NCBI GenBank assembly: GCA_002083395.1
Contig: LWDH01000048.1
Span: 1-23,376, forward strand
DNA length: 23,376 nucleotides
Direction: 5' to 3'
Source of the DNA: Proteobacteria bacterium SG_bin4
GTDB taxonomy: Bacteria; Pseudomonadota; Gammaproteobacteria; Burkholderiales; Nitrosomonadaceae
Both the position numbers and the translations under genes were made by a program. How positions within the stretch are numbered: the first letter of the stretch is position 1; every line of letters starts with the position of its first letter. Below the pieces are notes generated by a model. That model was given only the letters and a program-made list of their open reading frames with translations. It was not told where the DNA came from and searched no databases. Below are positions 7,553-15,470 of the stretch, one piece after another.

Positions 7553-7824
7553 TCCCGATACACGAATTACTCGCGCGCATCCGCTGGGATAGCGATTTCG
7601 GGCGAGGCAAATTCGAAATTGCTTACGAGGATAAAGTCGAACATCAGCTCAAATGCGTGCCGCTCGTACAAATATACGTGGAACCGGGGCAGCATTTTTC
7701 GTTTGATGTTGCGGAAGACGATGGCACGATACATTCCGTGCCACTTCACCGGGTGCGTAAAGTATGGCGGGATGGCTTTCTGATTTGGGAGCGCCATCCC
7801 GGCCCGGTTGGAAAAGCAAAATGA
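7549..7824 (+). CDS. MJ1316 / DUF504 (UPF0248) RNA-end-recognition domain protein
   Basis: A 91-residue protein (begins MIPIHELLARIRWDSDFG, ends KAK). It carries the DUF504 pattern: IHELLARIRWD, FEIAYEDKVE, VPLVQIYVEPGQHFSFDV, GTIHSVPLHRVRKVWRDGFLIWER. Pfam renamed this family MJ1316 because it was predicted, from its associations with RNA repair genes, to recognise RNA ends carrying a cyclic phosphate. Its ATG overlaps the rtcA stop codon (ATGA), implying translational coupling. That arrangement fits a role in binding the product or substrate of RtcA. The specific function in bacteria is an inference from context. Confidence 0.85.
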   Translation: MIPIHELLARIRWDSDFGRGKFEIAYEDKVEHQLKCVPLVQIYVEPGQHFSFDVAEDDGTIHSVPLHRVRKVWRDGFLIWERHPGPVGKAK

Positions 7825-8002
7825 ACGAATTGGCAGTCATATCGATCAAATCCAATAGCATCGGTAAAAGCGTTTAAATTGGCGCAAGAAACCTTATTTT
7901 GTCGATATCTGTCACTAAAATTTAATAAACGGGCCGAATGATCAACGAAAATTTGCTGCCATAGAGTGGTGAATCTATTGTATGCTTTGACACACCGACA
8001 AT

Positions 8003-8431
8003 ATGAACCACTCACCAATATCCATGCGAATAATCCTTTTGTTACTCTTGTTGATCATGGCACATCCAGCATTTGCCGATGTGGAAAAAACCGCCGAACA
8101 AGAGCAGTTGCAGCAGTTGGAAACTGCGTTGGAGCGGGTGCATCAAGAATCACAGTCAGTTTATCAGCAATTCTTGATGGTTCAGGAATTACGCCGCAAC
8201 GATGCTTCCGAGCCTTCGATGAACGTGCCGCTGCCCAGCATACCCGGGCAAAGCATTCCGATACCGAACTATAATGATTTGATGCAACGTCAACAGGCGA
8301 GACAAGCGCGCGTCAATCAATATTCCGCTGACTTAGACCGGCTTTATGCGCGCTATCAAGAATTGGAAAATGAAAAGCAGCAGATTTTGGAACAAATGAG
8401 TTTACTGAAAAACAAGAAACCGGAGGAATAG
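8003..8431 (+). CDS. Exported coiled-coil protein of unknown function
   Basis: A 142-residue protein with a clear signal peptide: a basic start (MRIILLLLLLIMAH) followed by a small-residue cleavage region HPAFA before DVEK. The mature chain is rich in Gln, Glu and Leu. Heptad-like helices (EQEQLQQLETALERVHQES and about residues 100-137) flank a Pro-rich linker, PSIPGQSIPIPNY. I do not recognise a family. It is likely periplasmic and able to self-associate. The first ATG (8003) or the ATG at 8024, which opens the signal peptide directly, may be the start; no clear ribosome-binding site distinguishes them. A weak promoter pair TTGCTG/TATTGT with 17-bp spacing lies at 7953-7981. Confidence 0.7.
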   Translation: MNHSPISMRIILLLLLLIMAHPAFADVEKTAEQEQLQQLETALERVHQESQSVYQQFLMVQELRRNDASEPSMNVPLPSIPGQSIPIPNYNDLMQRQQARQARVNQYSADLDRLYARYQELENEKQQILEQMSLLKNKKPEE

Positions 8432-8465
8432 CTTTTTGTCTGCGTATTAAATCCGTGCCGGAGGG

Positions 8466-8942
8466 TTATTTACCTTCAAAATTCTTATACCAGAGATCAT
8501 AAATCTCGTCAGACCAGAGCGATTTGATCCAGACGACTACATCGTCGACTTGCTGTTCCGTTAATTTGCCTTCCCATGCAGGCATCGAACCAATCTCTGG
8601 GGGAGTTCCTTTCAGAATCGTTTTTTTCAGCACTTCCGTCGAATGGTGCCAGGCATGCGCCGAGCTATCCAACGGCGGGGGCGGGTATTTTCCGTCCGGT
8701 CCCGGTTTGCGCCACTCCGGCGTGGCGGTGCCACCAGGACCATGACAACCAACACAGTTAGCGTTATATACAGCTTCGCCGCGCTGAATTTGCGCCGGAT
8801 CGAAATTTCTTTCAACCAACGCGGTATCAGCGCCGCTTAACTGCTTCCAAGACAACGGCACTGGTGGCGCCGCATCGCCGCAGCCGATTACTAATGCTGC
8901 GGCAGCAACCCCGTTCACAAAATTATTACGACGTATGCTCAT
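8466..8942 (-). CDS. Monoheme cytochrome c, probable lipoprotein
   Basis: A 158-residue protein. The heme-binding site is CVGCH (Cys63, Cys66, His67) and the distal ligand is probably Met120 in GSMPAWEGKL. These place it in the class I cytochrome c fold. The N-terminus has a hydrophobic segment ending VIGC (residues 18-21), which fits a lipobox, so the mature protein is probably anchored to a periplasmic face. The C-terminus, DDVVVWIKSLWSDEIYDLW, is typical for this group. It is the last gene after a cupredoxin and a DUF411 protein, 12 bases downstream of the latter, so it probably accepts or passes electrons in the same pathway. The partner is unknown. Confidence 0.88.
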   Translation of the reverse strand: MSIRRNNFVNGVAAAALVIGCGDAAPPVPLSWKQLSGADTALVERNFDPAQIQRGEAVYNANCVGCHGPGGTATPEWRKPGPDGKYPPPPLDSSAHAWHHSTEVLKKTILKGTPPEIGSMPAWEGKLTEQQVDDVVVWIKSLWSDEIYDLWYKNFEGK

Positions 8943-8954
8943 CTAAAACCGGCA

Positions 8955-9494
8955 TTACTTGATGCGCATCACAGAACCGCCTTTCTCGGCTTCAGGTTTG
9001 ACGGGCTCCGATTGCATTGCTTTCTTGGCATAAGGATCGTAGCGGTTGTAGATGGTTGCATCCTTACGGGATTGATCGCGTTCGGTAATCAACAAGACAT
9101 TATAAGGATCGCTTCGCGCGCCTTCCATGCCAGGCGTACCATGCGGCATATCGGGCACCGACAGGCCGATTGCTTTGGGTTTTTCCTTCAGCAGACGGAT
9201 AATATCCGGCGCCGGCACGTGACCTTCAATCGCATAGCCATTCACTAATGCCGTATGGCATGAGCCGACGGATTCGGAAAGCCCGGATTTTTTTCTGATT
9301 TCCTTGTTACCGACATCATGCGTTTTTACGGTAAACCCATGATCCCGCATATGATCCACCCATTTCGCGCAACAACCGCACGTTGGACTTTTATACACTT
9401 CAACAGTCGTGGTAGCCGCAGCCTGCGATGCAACGCTCAACAGTCCGGCCGTCATCAATGATCCAACTAAAAGGGTTTTGATTTGTTTGTTCAT
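8955..9494 (-). CDS. DUF411 protein, probable periplasmic metal-binding
   Basis: A 179-residue protein with a signal peptide (residues 1-27, ending SQAAA). The mature domain matches DUF411: VEVYKSPTCGCCAKWVDHMR with CxCC at residues 39-42, a Cys79-His80 pair (GSCHTALVNGY), EGHVPAPDI, and a Met/His segment PDMPHGTPGMEG. These ligands suggest copper binding, as expected for the family, although the biochemical role has not been settled. It overlaps the cupredoxin gene by ATGA. The C-terminal tail of about 35 residues (from TERDQSRKD) is polar and looks unstructured. Confidence 0.88.
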   Translation of the reverse strand: MNKQIKTLLVGSLMTAGLLSVASQAAATTTVEVYKSPTCGCCAKWVDHMRDHGFTVKTHDVGNKEIRKKSGLSESVGSCHTALVNGYAIEGHVPAPDIIRLLKEKPKAIGLSVPDMPHGTPGMEGARSDPYNVLLITERDQSRKDATIYNRYDPYAKKAMQSEPVKPEAEKGGSVMRIK

Positions 9495-9943
9495 TTCTTC
9501 TCCACAATAATTTTTCCACGCATCTTTTTAAAATGGCCGGGCAACGGGCAAGCAAAATCAATAGCGCCAACGGTCGTAAATTGCCAAACCAATTCTTTTT
9601 GCTCTCCGGGTTCCAATTGCAGCAAATGCGCTTCCGTATGTTCCTTATCCGGATACATGCGCCGCATATTCGCAGCCTTCTTGAGATCCGCCATCGAACC
9701 AATCAACAATTCATGTTTGTGATCGCCGCCGTTTTTGACCACAAACCGCACCGTCTCGCCTTCCGTTACTTTCACTTCAGCCGGTAGAAACATGTTATCC
9801 ACCTGCGTCAGCTTAATAATACGCGTTACCTTAGCGGCATCGCCTGGCTTGCCGAAATCGAGTTCCAATTGGGAATGATTTGCTGTCGAATAGCTATTGG
9901 TTGAAAACAAGACCAAGATTACCAATGGTATAATTCTGCTCAT
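9491..9943 (-). CDS. Cupredoxin-domain periplasmic protein
   Basis: A 150-residue protein with a signal peptide (about residues 1-21). The core is a cupredoxin beta-sandwich. Copper ligands are visible as His77 in DHKHELL, and Cys132, His137 and Met141 in the CPLPGHFKKM loop, the classical type-1 copper arrangement of one His, then Cys-His-Met. The segment MRRMYPDKEHTEAHLLQLEPGEQ between them is rich in Met and His and could bind additional copper. The gene heads the operon and is preceded by CAGGAGAATTCG, a good ribosome-binding site. The likely role is copper binding or electron transfer to the cytochrome c encoded downstream. Confidence 0.9.
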   Translation of the reverse strand: MSRIIPLVILVLFSTNSYSTANHSQLELDFGKPGDAAKVTRIIKLTQVDNMFLPAEVKVTEGETVRFVVKNGGDHKHELLIGSMADLKKAANMRRMYPDKEHTEAHLLQLEPGEQKELVWQFTTVGAIDFACPLPGHFKKMRGKIIVEKK

Positions 9944-10101
9944 CGAATTCTCCTGAATAACAACCCTCGATCCAACTATCAGTCCTGATTAGAATTCGGC
10001 TATGCTAAATTGTTCCAAACCGTTTGTCGAATATCTGCAACGCCCCTGATATCGTTTGAACAAACCTATTGGTTATTCTTTCATCAAATTTATCGTCCAG
10101 C

Positions 10102-11019
10102 ATGCAAAAAAAACAACAATATAATGTCAACAAGCTGCAAAAACGCTTGCGAAGATTAGTCGGCTCGGCAATCGCAGATTTCAATATGATTGAAGCTGGC
10201 GACCGGGTGATGGTATGCCTGTCCGGCGGCAAGGACAGTTATGCGCTGCTCGATATCCTGCGCAATCTGCAAGCGCACGCGCCGCTGGAATTTGAATTGA
10301 TCGCCGTCAACCTCGATCAGAAACAACCCGGGTTTCCCGAACAAGTGCTGCCGACCTACCTGACCCGCATCGGTATGCCGTTCCGCATTGTCGAACAAGA
10401 CACTTACAGTGTCGTAAAACGCGTCATCGCCGATGGCAAAACCACCTGCAGCCTGTGCTCCCGATTACGGCGGGGCGTGTTGTATCGGGTTGCCGGTGAG
10501 CTGGGCGCTACCAAGATCGCTTTGGGGCATCATCGCGATGACATCCTGGAAACTCTGTTCTTGAACATGTTTTATGGCGGCAAACTTAAAGCGATGCCGC
10601 CTAAACTGGTGAGTGACGACGGCAAGCATATCGTGATCCGGCCATTAGCTTATTGCAAGGAAAAAGATTTGGCAGCGTACGCCGCCGTCGCCGATTTTCC
10701 CATCATTCCATGTAACTTGTGCGGATCGCAGCCGAATTTACAGCGTCAGGTCATTAAAGAGATGATGCAGCAATGGGATAAAAAATTTCCGGGCCGGCTG
10801 GAAACCATGTTCCGTGCTCTGCAAAACGTGCAACTATCGCATCTGGCCGATACTTCCCGCTATGATTTTGCAAACCTCAAAGTACAGGACCGTCCGTTTG
10901 AGAACGGCGATATTGCCTTCGATGAGGAAACCTTCGAACCCAACATTGAAGAATTATTGCAACCCGGCAACGAAGACGCCGTGGAAATCGGCAATCAATT
11001 CCTGGTTTCTGGAAGCTGA
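10102..11019 (+). CDS. ttcA: tRNA 2-thiocytidine(32) synthetase TtcA
   Basis: A 305-residue protein that aligns closely with E. coli TtcA. The ATP-binding P-loop SGGKDS sits at residues 41-46. Two CxxC motifs bind the [4Fe-4S] cluster: CSLC at 116-119 and CNLC in IIPCNLCGSQPNLQRQV. GHHRDDILETLFLNMFYGGKLKAMPPKL is highly conserved. TtcA thiolates C32 of certain tRNAs. The ATG at 10102 gives the start MQKKQQYNVNKLQKRLRR; a TTG at 10069 is an alternative. The 3' end overlaps the convergent DUF2784 gene by 25 bp. Confidence 0.95.
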   Translation: MQKKQQYNVNKLQKRLRRLVGSAIADFNMIEAGDRVMVCLSGGKDSYALLDILRNLQAHAPLEFELIAVNLDQKQPGFPEQVLPTYLTRIGMPFRIVEQDTYSVVKRVIADGKTTCSLCSRLRRGVLYRVAGELGATKIALGHHRDDILETLFLNMFYGGKLKAMPPKLVSDDGKHIVIRPLAYCKEKDLAAYAAVADFPIIPCNLCGSQPNLQRQVIKEMMQQWDKKFPGRLETMFRALQNVQLSHLADTSRYDFANLKVQDRPFENGDIAFDEETFEPNIEELLQPGNEDAVEIGNQFLVSGS

Positions 11020-11423
11020 TCGCTATTTTTACGCCTCGGCGGCACCCATTTGAAAGTCATCGCCACCAATACGGCAAACGCGATATAAACCGCTGTCAGC
11101 ACCGATTCAGACACTTGATAGAAAATGATACGGTGCAACCAGTGCTGAATGAAACTGACTTCCGACCCCATTTGGCGCAGGTTGTTTTCCCAAACAGTTA
11201 GCGGACAAACAATTCCGAGCAATGACTCGGCCACCACCAATAAAATAGCGGCAAGGTGCAAATAGCGAAACCACGGATTTGCCACAAACGTAAGCCCCAG
11301 CCAAGCGCCAATCCAGATCACCGGCAAACTCCCGACGACAAACAGCACGTACAGAAAATGCGCTATCAAAACATGATCCGCCGTCACTTCAACTGCCCAT
11401 TTTGCGGTCTGACCGTTGATCAA
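10995..11423 (-). CDS. DUF2784 membrane protein
   Basis: A 142-residue protein with four hydrophobic segments (about 16-40, 53-75, 95-110 and 112-130). It matches the DUF2784 pattern: ADHVLIAHFLYVLFVVG, PWFRYLHLAAILLVVAES, GIVCPLTVWENNLR. It is an inner-membrane protein of unknown function. The start is a TTG overlapping the stop of the BON gene; a GTG at 11387 is an alternative that begins at VTADHVLIAHF. Coupling to the BON lipoprotein gene suggests joint expression. Confidence 0.8.
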   Translation of the reverse strand: MINGQTAKWAVEVTADHVLIAHFLYVLFVVGSLPVIWIGAWLGLTFVANPWFRYLHLAAILLVVAESLLGIVCPLTVWENNLRQMGSEVSFIQHWLHRIIFYQVSESVLTAVYIAFAVLVAMTFKWVPPRRKNSDQLPETRN

Positions 11424-11755
11424 TAATCGCCGGTTCCATAAGTTCGCATATCATTTTTGATCAGCTTAATACCCTCCACCTTACGGGCAATGGCGATGGC
11501 TTTATCCATATCATCCCGGGAATTGACCAGGCCGCTCAATTCCACCACGCCTTTTATGGTTCTGACATTGATATCGAACGGTCTTAAGGATGGTTCGTCG
11601 ATAATGGCTTCATGTACTTTCGTGGTAATGACAATATCGCTGAATTGCTCGCGGCTGCCCTCATATTTCTGAGTGGATGCGCACGCAGGGAAAAAAAGCA
11701 CTTGAAACGACAAGAATAAAACGATGAAACGATGATTAACCGTGAGCTGTGTCAT
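11420..11755 (-). CDS. BON-domain lipoprotein
   Basis: A 111-residue protein. A hydrophobic N-terminus (MTQLTVNHRFIVLFLSFQVL) ends in a lipobox FPAC, so the mature protein begins with Cys26 and is lipid-anchored. The rest is one BON domain (about residues 40-105) with the typical FDINVRTIKGVVELSGLV and DMDKAIAIARKVEGIKLIKNDM. BON domains bind lipid or envelope components and occur in osmotically induced proteins such as OsmY. I chose ATG 11755 because GGGAGAA stands 7-13 bases upstream; a longer open frame runs to 11845 but adds residues that would precede the signal sequence. Confidence 0.88.
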   Translation of the reverse strand: MTQLTVNHRFIVLFLSFQVLFFPACASTQKYEGSREQFSDIVITTKVHEAIIDEPSLRPFDINVRTIKGVVELSGLVNSRDDMDKAIAIARKVEGIKLIKNDMRTYGTGDY

Positions 11756-12039
11756 GATAAGGTTCTCCCAAATGATTACGGAAAAAATAACCCCATCACA
11801 TTGCGATATAAACCCTTGCTTTCCTACCTTCAGTCCCTTATCCAATCAAAATCAGCAGCTTTTGAATCCTCTGGTAAGTATTCGCAAACATCAGAATGCG
11901 CGAGGCCTTGCAAGGACAGAGTAGCTCGCTTGTATGCTAACGATTAAAGCATTCCATTCCTGTTGAACATATTACATGATTCGTTCCAGCAGAGGCAATG
12001 ATTACGACGGCATCCCCCTTGACTGCAACAGCTTCTTGT
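11756..12039. other. Intergenic region without a recognisable gene
   Basis: The 284 bp between the BON gene and tlpA hold the leader of the BON gene (GGGAGAA next to its start) and no coding frame I can support. Two plus-strand open frames of 60-71 codons cross it, with no ribosome-binding site and no family resemblance. An AT-rich run near 11804-11812 might hold a minus-strand -10 element, but I cannot define a -35. Confidence 0.5.
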
Positions 12040-12624
12040 TTAAGACTGCACCGGTTGCTCGGGCGCGGGTTGTTGTTTCAACAGCGGTTCAATCAGTTTT
12101 TCCAGCTTTTTCAAATTAACGCGGCCTAGATAGGTGTCAACAATTTCACCTGAGCGGTTTAAAACAACCGTATATGGAAGTGCGGACATGCGGTTTCCGG
12201 CAGCTTCGAGCAACGACCAGGTATTAAAGCTGCCGATCAGAACCGGATAATTGATGCCGAACTCCTGACTGAACATTTTCACTTTTTCAGGCTGATCAAT
12301 CGCAATACCCACAAAGATCAAGCCTTGATCGCCATATTTACTCTGCGCTTCGACAAACTCCGGAATTTCCTCGCGGCAGGGCGTGCACCAAGTCGCCCAG
12401 AAATTTACCACCATGACCTTGCCAAGCCATTGCGAAACCGCCTGATCGTCGCCTTTTAAATCCGGGAAACTGGCTTCAAGAATCGCTTTCGCCCCTTGCT
12501 GACTTTCTTCACTGGTTAATTCCGTTTGATAAATATCCGACAACAATGAACGGAAAAACGAACCCGCGCCCAGCGCAATGACGGCAATACAAAGATACAA
12601 AAGAATCTGCTTAAATTTTGACAT
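12040..12624 (-). CDS. TlpA/ResA-like thiol-disulfide oxidoreductase
   Basis: A 194-residue protein with an N-terminal membrane anchor (about residues 8-28) and a periplasmic thioredoxin-like domain. The active site is WATWCTPC with Cys80 and Cys83; the cis-Pro position is in SALPYTVVLN. This matches TlpA/ResA/CcmG-type proteins, which reduce disulfides in cytochrome c apoproteins or in copper chaperones. It lies 63 bases downstream of dsbD on the same strand, so DsbD is the probable source of reductant. Confidence 0.9.
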   Translation of the reverse strand: MSKFKQILLYLCIAVIALGAGSFFRSLLSDIYQTELTSEESQQGAKAILEASFPDLKGDDQAVSQWLGKVMVVNFWATWCTPCREEIPEFVEAQSKYGDQGLIFVGIAIDQPEKVKMFSQEFGINYPVLIGSFNTWSLLEAAGNRMSALPYTVVLNRSGEIVDTYLGRVNLKKLEKLIEPLLKQQPAPEQPVQS

Positions 12625-12687
12625 CGACCCATCCTAAAATTATTTTTTCTTCCTAAATCGCAGCTTGCAATCCGGTTTGAATATTCC

Positions 12688-14616
12688 TCAAATCAGCACT
12701 GCATTCAGCACTGTCAGGAAATCGTTATGATTGAGGAATCCAATGACTTTGATGTCCGGCACATCGCGGCCCTGACGATCAATAAATAGAATACCCGGCG
12801 GCCCGAACAACTTAAAGCGTTTGAGCAGCGCGGTATCATCCGGCGTGCCGTCGGTCACGTCGACTTCCAGCAGCACCACATCTTTCAGCCGGGCCTGCAC
12901 TTTGGTATCGGAAAAAGTGAAGCGATCCATTTCCTTGCAGGAAACACACCAATCGGCATGAAACCGCACCATGATGTACTTATTCTTGGAGCGTTCAATC
13001 TGCTCATCAAGCTCCGCAAGGCTTTTTACCCGCTGAAACGGTAAAGCCGGATTTCCGGCAGCTCTCAATTCCGCGGTATCCACACTGCTCTGGACGATAC
13101 CGATTTTGGAGAGTGGCTGCAGCACATCGCGGCTGCCGGATAACACCCCGACCAGCATGGCAACGCCGATCAGCAGCGCAATAACGCCGACACCTTTAAA
13201 AAATTTCTGCAACCCCGTCGCTCTTTCCGGCAAAGGATCGATCGCATGCAGGTAGATGGCGGATATGATCAGCAGCGCCGACCATAATGACATGTACACC
13301 ACCTCGTTAATCACCGGCGAGACAATCCAGAGCGCAACCGCCAATAGCAGCACGCCGAAAAAGCGCTTGATCGACTCCATCCACGCCCCGGCTTTAGGCA
13401 GCAACGCGCCGGCCGATGTGCCGAGCAGCAGCAGCGGCACGCCCATGCCCAACGCCATGACAAACAACGCCGAACCGCCCAGCACAACATCGCGGGTTTG
13501 GCTGATGTAGAGCAACGCACCCGCCAGCGGTGCCGCGACACAGGGGCCGACAATCAACGCGGATAACGCACCCATGCCGAATACGCTGGTCAAATGCCCG
13601 CCTTTCAGATGCCCGGCTTCCTCGGATAATTTGGTCTGCAATGCTCCTGGTAATTGCAATTCATAGAAGCCGAACATCGAAAACGACAACAGCACAAAAA
13701 TCACTGCAAAAGAACCTAAAACCCAAGCATTCTGCAGCGCAGCCGACAGCATCGCACCCGATAAACCCGCCGCAACGCCGGCAATGGCATAGGTAATCGC
13801 CATGCCGAGCACATACGCCAGCGCCAGGATAAAGCCATGCGATTTGGTCACATGCTTACCGCGATTGGCAATAATCCCTGACAAAATCGGAAACATCGGA
13901 AACACGCATGGTGTAAACGACAATAGCAAACCAATGCCGAAAAACCCGGTCAGGATCAGCCAATAATCGCCGGTTTCGAACATCCGCTCAATTTTGTAGG
14001 ATTCGGTTTCGATGGCCGGAGCGCGGGAAGGCATTTGAAACAATTCCGCGGTTGCATCGACCGGTGCGGCTGTTGCCGGATTGCTGACGGCATCGGCAAC
14101 GGCGCCAATCGCCGCGGCCACTGCCGGCAGCGTTAATTCGATGGCTTTGTGAATCGGTGCGTAACACACGCCGACCGGTTCATTGCAACCCTGATAATTT
14201 GCCACCAGCGTCAGTGGCTGTTCATTGGCGGGGTCTTCCCGTTTTAACGAAATCACCGCTTGAATCGGGTTGAAATAAACTTCCATTTGACCAAAGGTCA
14301 TGTCGTCTTTCATTTGACCCGGTGGCAACGTCACTTTCTCGACGGTCAATCCTTCCTGCTTCGGCTCAAAAGTAATCTTGTCGCGATACAGATAATAATC
14401 CTTGGCCGGTGTCAGATGGGCGATCAACGTCTGGCCGTCGCGTACTTCCACCGTGATTTTGAACGCTTCATCCGGCGGCAGCAGCTCCTGCGGATTGCTT
14501 TGTCCGAGATTGATGCCCAGTCCCTGCAATTTCTGAAGTAAGCTGAAAGCTCCGCTTTCCTGCGCAAATGCGGGCGCGCAAGACAACAACAATAACAGTA
14601 AGTGAATTAATCGCAT
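12688..14616 (-). CDS. dsbD: DsbD, thiol:disulfide interchange protein
   Basis: A 642-residue protein with the full three-domain DsbD layout. A signal peptide (about 1-18) is followed by the periplasmic alpha domain with Cys144 and Cys151 (GCNEPVGVCYAP). The membrane beta domain (about 215-500, eight segments) carries Cys237 (SFTPCVFPMFPILSG) and Cys359 (IVGPCVAAPLAGAL). The gamma thioredoxin domain has HADWCVSCKE with Cys557 and Cys560. Together they carry electrons from cytoplasmic thioredoxin to periplasmic thiol partners. The order cutA-dsbD is the same as in E. coli, and tlpA is downstream, so the likely client is the TlpA-like protein. Confidence 0.96.
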   Translation of the reverse strand: MRLIHLLLLLLSCAPAFAQESGAFSLLQKLQGLGINLGQSNPQELLPPDEAFKITVEVRDGQTLIAHLTPAKDYYLYRDKITFEPKQEGLTVEKVTLPPGQMKDDMTFGQMEVYFNPIQAVISLKREDPANEQPLTLVANYQGCNEPVGVCYAPIHKAIELTLPAVAAAIGAVADAVSNPATAAPVDATAELFQMPSRAPAIETESYKIERMFETGDYWLILTGFFGIGLLLSFTPCVFPMFPILSGIIANRGKHVTKSHGFILALAYVLGMAITYAIAGVAAGLSGAMLSAALQNAWVLGSFAVIFVLLSFSMFGFYELQLPGALQTKLSEEAGHLKGGHLTSVFGMGALSALIVGPCVAAPLAGALLYISQTRDVVLGGSALFVMALGMGVPLLLLGTSAGALLPKAGAWMESIKRFFGVLLLAVALWIVSPVINEVVYMSLWSALLIISAIYLHAIDPLPERATGLQKFFKGVGVIALLIGVAMLVGVLSGSRDVLQPLSKIGIVQSSVDTAELRAAGNPALPFQRVKSLAELDEQIERSKNKYIMVRFHADWCVSCKEMDRFTFSDTKVQARLKDVVLLEVDVTDGTPDDTALLKRFKLFGPPGILFIDRQGRDVPDIKVIGFLNHNDFLTVLNAVLI

Positions 14617-14634
14617 CGGTAATTTCTGTAGTAT

Positions 14635-14958
14635 CTAGTCTGATAGGTGAGTTTCGTCGGCTACCCACTGCAGATAGGCAGGTAATCCGCCCAATATAGG
14701 AACCATAATCACTTCCGGAAGTTCATAAGGATGCATCAACTTGATCAACTGTTCAACCCGGTCATAATGCTGACGGCGGGTTTTGATCAGCACCGGAATC
14801 TCCGCTACGGACTCAATGGTATCCTGCCAGCGGTAAACCGAAGTGCAGGGGCTCAAAAGATTGACACAAGCCGCCAAATGCTGATCAATCAGAGCTTTCG
14901 CCAACGCATCGGCGCTTTCGTGATCGGGAAAATTAGAAATGATCAGTACGGATTCCAT
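14635..14958 (-). CDS. cutA: CutA divalent-cation tolerance protein
   Basis: A 107-residue protein, the usual length for the small trimeric CutA1. Family motifs: a hydrophobic first strand (SVLIISNFPD), ALAKALIDQHLAACVNLL, SVYRWQDTIE, EIPVLIKT and PYELPEVIMVPI. E. coli cutA has been linked to copper tolerance; the molecular role remains unclear. It lies 18 bases upstream of dsbD, so the two are an operon. The neighbouring copper and redox genes fit this role. Confidence 0.94.
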   Translation of the reverse strand: MESVLIISNFPDHESADALAKALIDQHLAACVNLLSPCTSVYRWQDTIESVAEIPVLIKTRRQHYDRVEQLIKLMHPYELPEVIMVPILGGLPAYLQWVADETHLSD

Positions 14959-15024
14959 ACATAAGATTGCTGCATCAAAGGTTATATTTTACCTTGCCTA
15001 GCGTTGCATTGGAAAAGCGTGATT

Positions 15025-15052
15025 TTGTTCATGGCCGCAATCGGCATATACT
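15025..15052 (+). promoter_or_regulatory. Probable sigma-70 promoter of the 65-residue membrane protein
   Basis: TTGTTC (15025-15030) and TATACT (15047-15052) are separated by 16 bp. The expected transcription start lies about 25 bases before the start codon at 15084. An AAGGA ribosome-binding sequence precedes that codon. Confidence 0.5.
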
Positions 15053-15083
15053 TTAACAATAATTTAGTAAAAGGATACATACC

Positions 15084-15281
15084 ATGAAAGGATTATTCAG
15101 ATTAGTCATTGTCTTGGCAATTATTACTCCGGTCACCATCTTCTTCGGTTACATCATCATGGACGAAGGCGATCAATTCACATCAGAACATTATATGGTC
15201 ACGGGCTTGAGCATGGTTCCGCTGATTTTCGCGCTGCTGGTTAAATTCCTGATGACTGGCGCGGAAAAAGACAAAGAATAA
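15084..15281 (+). CDS. Small two-helix inner-membrane protein
   Basis: A 65-residue protein with two predicted transmembrane segments (about residues 5-25 and 37-58) joined by a short acidic loop, MDEGDQFTSEHY. The tail GAEKDKE is charged. I do not recognise a family. The gene has a clear promoter-like pair and an AAGGA ribosome-binding sequence, so it is probably expressed on its own. Its size and topology resemble small regulatory membrane proteins, but a function cannot be assigned. Confidence 0.65.
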   Translation: MKGLFRLVIVLAIITPVTIFFGYIIMDEGDQFTSEHYMVTGLSMVPLIFALLVKFLMTGAEKDKE

Positions 15282-15470
15282 AACATTTCTTTTTTGCCTC
15301 GAGCGATTGGTTATTCAAGCTCAAAATGTAAGAATTTTCCATCAATGTTTTCAAATATTCCTACAAATCAATAAATAACGTATTATTCAATTTCTGCTTC
15401 CTCTATTGATATCAAGCATTTTCCTTAAAATTCAAATGACTGACAAATACTATTGTTTTAGGGGAAGAGA

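Noticed and set aside
15282..15470. A possible terminator or small RNA between the 65-residue protein and the chemoreceptor
   Set aside because: Only weak pairing (GAGC with GCTC) was seen, without a stem of useful length.
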